Of a DNA stretch of 5,086 bases, positions 4,867 to 5,086 are shown one piece after another. This DNA comes from Actinomycetes bacterium. Lineage in GTDB: Bacteria > Actinomycetota > Actinomycetes > Streptosporangiales > Streptosporangiaceae. The DNA lies in the NCBI GenBank assembly GCA_025964635.1, contig JAOPYP010000285.1, forward strand, positions 1 through 5,086, given 5' to 3'. The stretch's first letter is position 1. Every line of letters starts with the position of its first letter. Position numbers and translations under genes: made by a program. The notes beneath the pieces were generated by a model that worked only from the letters and a program-made list of their open reading frames with translations, was not told the DNA's origin and ran no database searches.

Positions 4867-5086
4867 GCTGCTGCCTCCTCCAGGGTGAGCAGGGTGCGCT
4901 TGGCGTCGGGGCCGCCGCGGTAGCCGCCCATGCTGCCGTCGGCGCGGACCACGCGGTGGCACGGCACCACGACCGGCAGCGGGTTGGTCGCGCAGGCGGT
5001 GCCGACGGCGCGGACCGCCCGGGGACTGCCGGCCAGCCGGGCGACGGCGGTGTAGCTGGCGGTGTGCCCGTAGCCGATCTCGGGCA
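4863..5086 (-). CDS. O6-alkylguanine-DNA alkyltransferase, C-terminal part (cut by window edge)
   Basis: The last 73 codons are visible, ending at a TGA (4863-4865). The protein transfers a methyl group from O6-methylguanine (and O4-methylthymine) in DNA to its own cysteine, irreversibly. The active-site motif PCHRVV is present, with the acceptor Cys at visible residue 42. Upstream of it lie the helix-turn-helix SYTAVARLAGSPRAVRAVG, which carries the base-flipping Arg, and the Asn of ATNPLP. Downstream are GYRGG and the final helix AKRTLLTLEEA. The 5' end is beyond 5086, so I cannot tell a stand-alone Ogt from the C-terminus of a larger Ada (AraC-AGT) regulator. The last codons contain the Shine-Dalgarno of the next gene, and the stop overlaps the oxygenase start (ATGA), so the two are co-translated. 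Confidence 0.95.
   Translation of the reverse strand, partial: PEIGYGHTASYTAVARLAGSPRAVRAVGTACATNPLPVVVPCHRVVRADGSMGGYRGGPDAKRTLLTLEEAAA

Noticed and set aside
4087..4923. 278-residue plus-strand ORF opposite the oxygenase
   Set aside because: It is low-complexity (Gly/Ala/Arg/Val-rich) and antisense to a gene with intact catalytic motifs; a typical high-GC shadow.
4867..4962. 32-residue N-terminal extension of the oxygenase
   Set aside because: It overlaps the conserved C-terminus of the alkyltransferase in another frame; ATG 4866 has a strong Shine-Dalgarno and the ATGA coupling.

Overview
The window is very GC-rich, with strong G/C bias at third codon positions, actinobacterial-type protein families, a GTG start, overlapping stop/start codons and hairpins without T-tracts. 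All of this suggests a high-GC actinomycete chromosome (Streptomyces/Streptosporangiales-like). The genus cannot be fixed from the sequence alone. I see no RNA genes, insertion sequences, integrases or CRISPR arrays.

From left to right: (1) 11-532, minus, a RimJ/RimL-type GNAT N-acetyltransferase. (2) 533-795, an intergenic stretch with a small hairpin behind the transporter and possibly a decayed plus-strand gene remnant. (3) 796-2370, minus, a DHA2-like MFS drug exporter. Its cytoplasmic C-terminus carries an acidic hexapeptide array encoded by an 18-bp tandem repeat. (4) 2428-2464, a strong GC hairpin. (5) 2472-3336, minus, an arsR-type repressor followed by an AHSA1/SRPBCC protein. This is a classic two-gene unit, with a palindromic operator lying on the repressor's own start codon. 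(6) 3449-3781, plus, a YnfA/UPF0060 small four-helix membrane protein, divergent from arsR. (7) 3347-5086, minus, a DNA-alkylation-repair operon. In transcription order it holds the 3' part of an O6-alkylguanine-DNA methyltransferase (cut by the window edge), a PF09859-type 2-oxoglutarate/Fe(II) oxygenase, and a small Ada-like zinc-binding protein. The three are joined by ATGA and TGATG overlaps.

The most interesting part is the end of the repair operon. The Ada-like protein lacks the cysteine that accepts methyl groups in Ada. Its frame also has no stop codon after the domain: it stays open for about 147 more codons, antisense across the whole ynfA-like gene and into the arsR promoter. Both other minus-strand frames stop right at the domain's end, so one indel would restore a normal-sized protein of about 98 residues. 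The operon plausibly combines suicidal methyl transfer (AGT), oxidative dealkylation (oxygenase) and a zinc-finger module of unknown role. The arsR/AHSA1 pair and the MFS/GNAT genes look like separate, locally regulated units.
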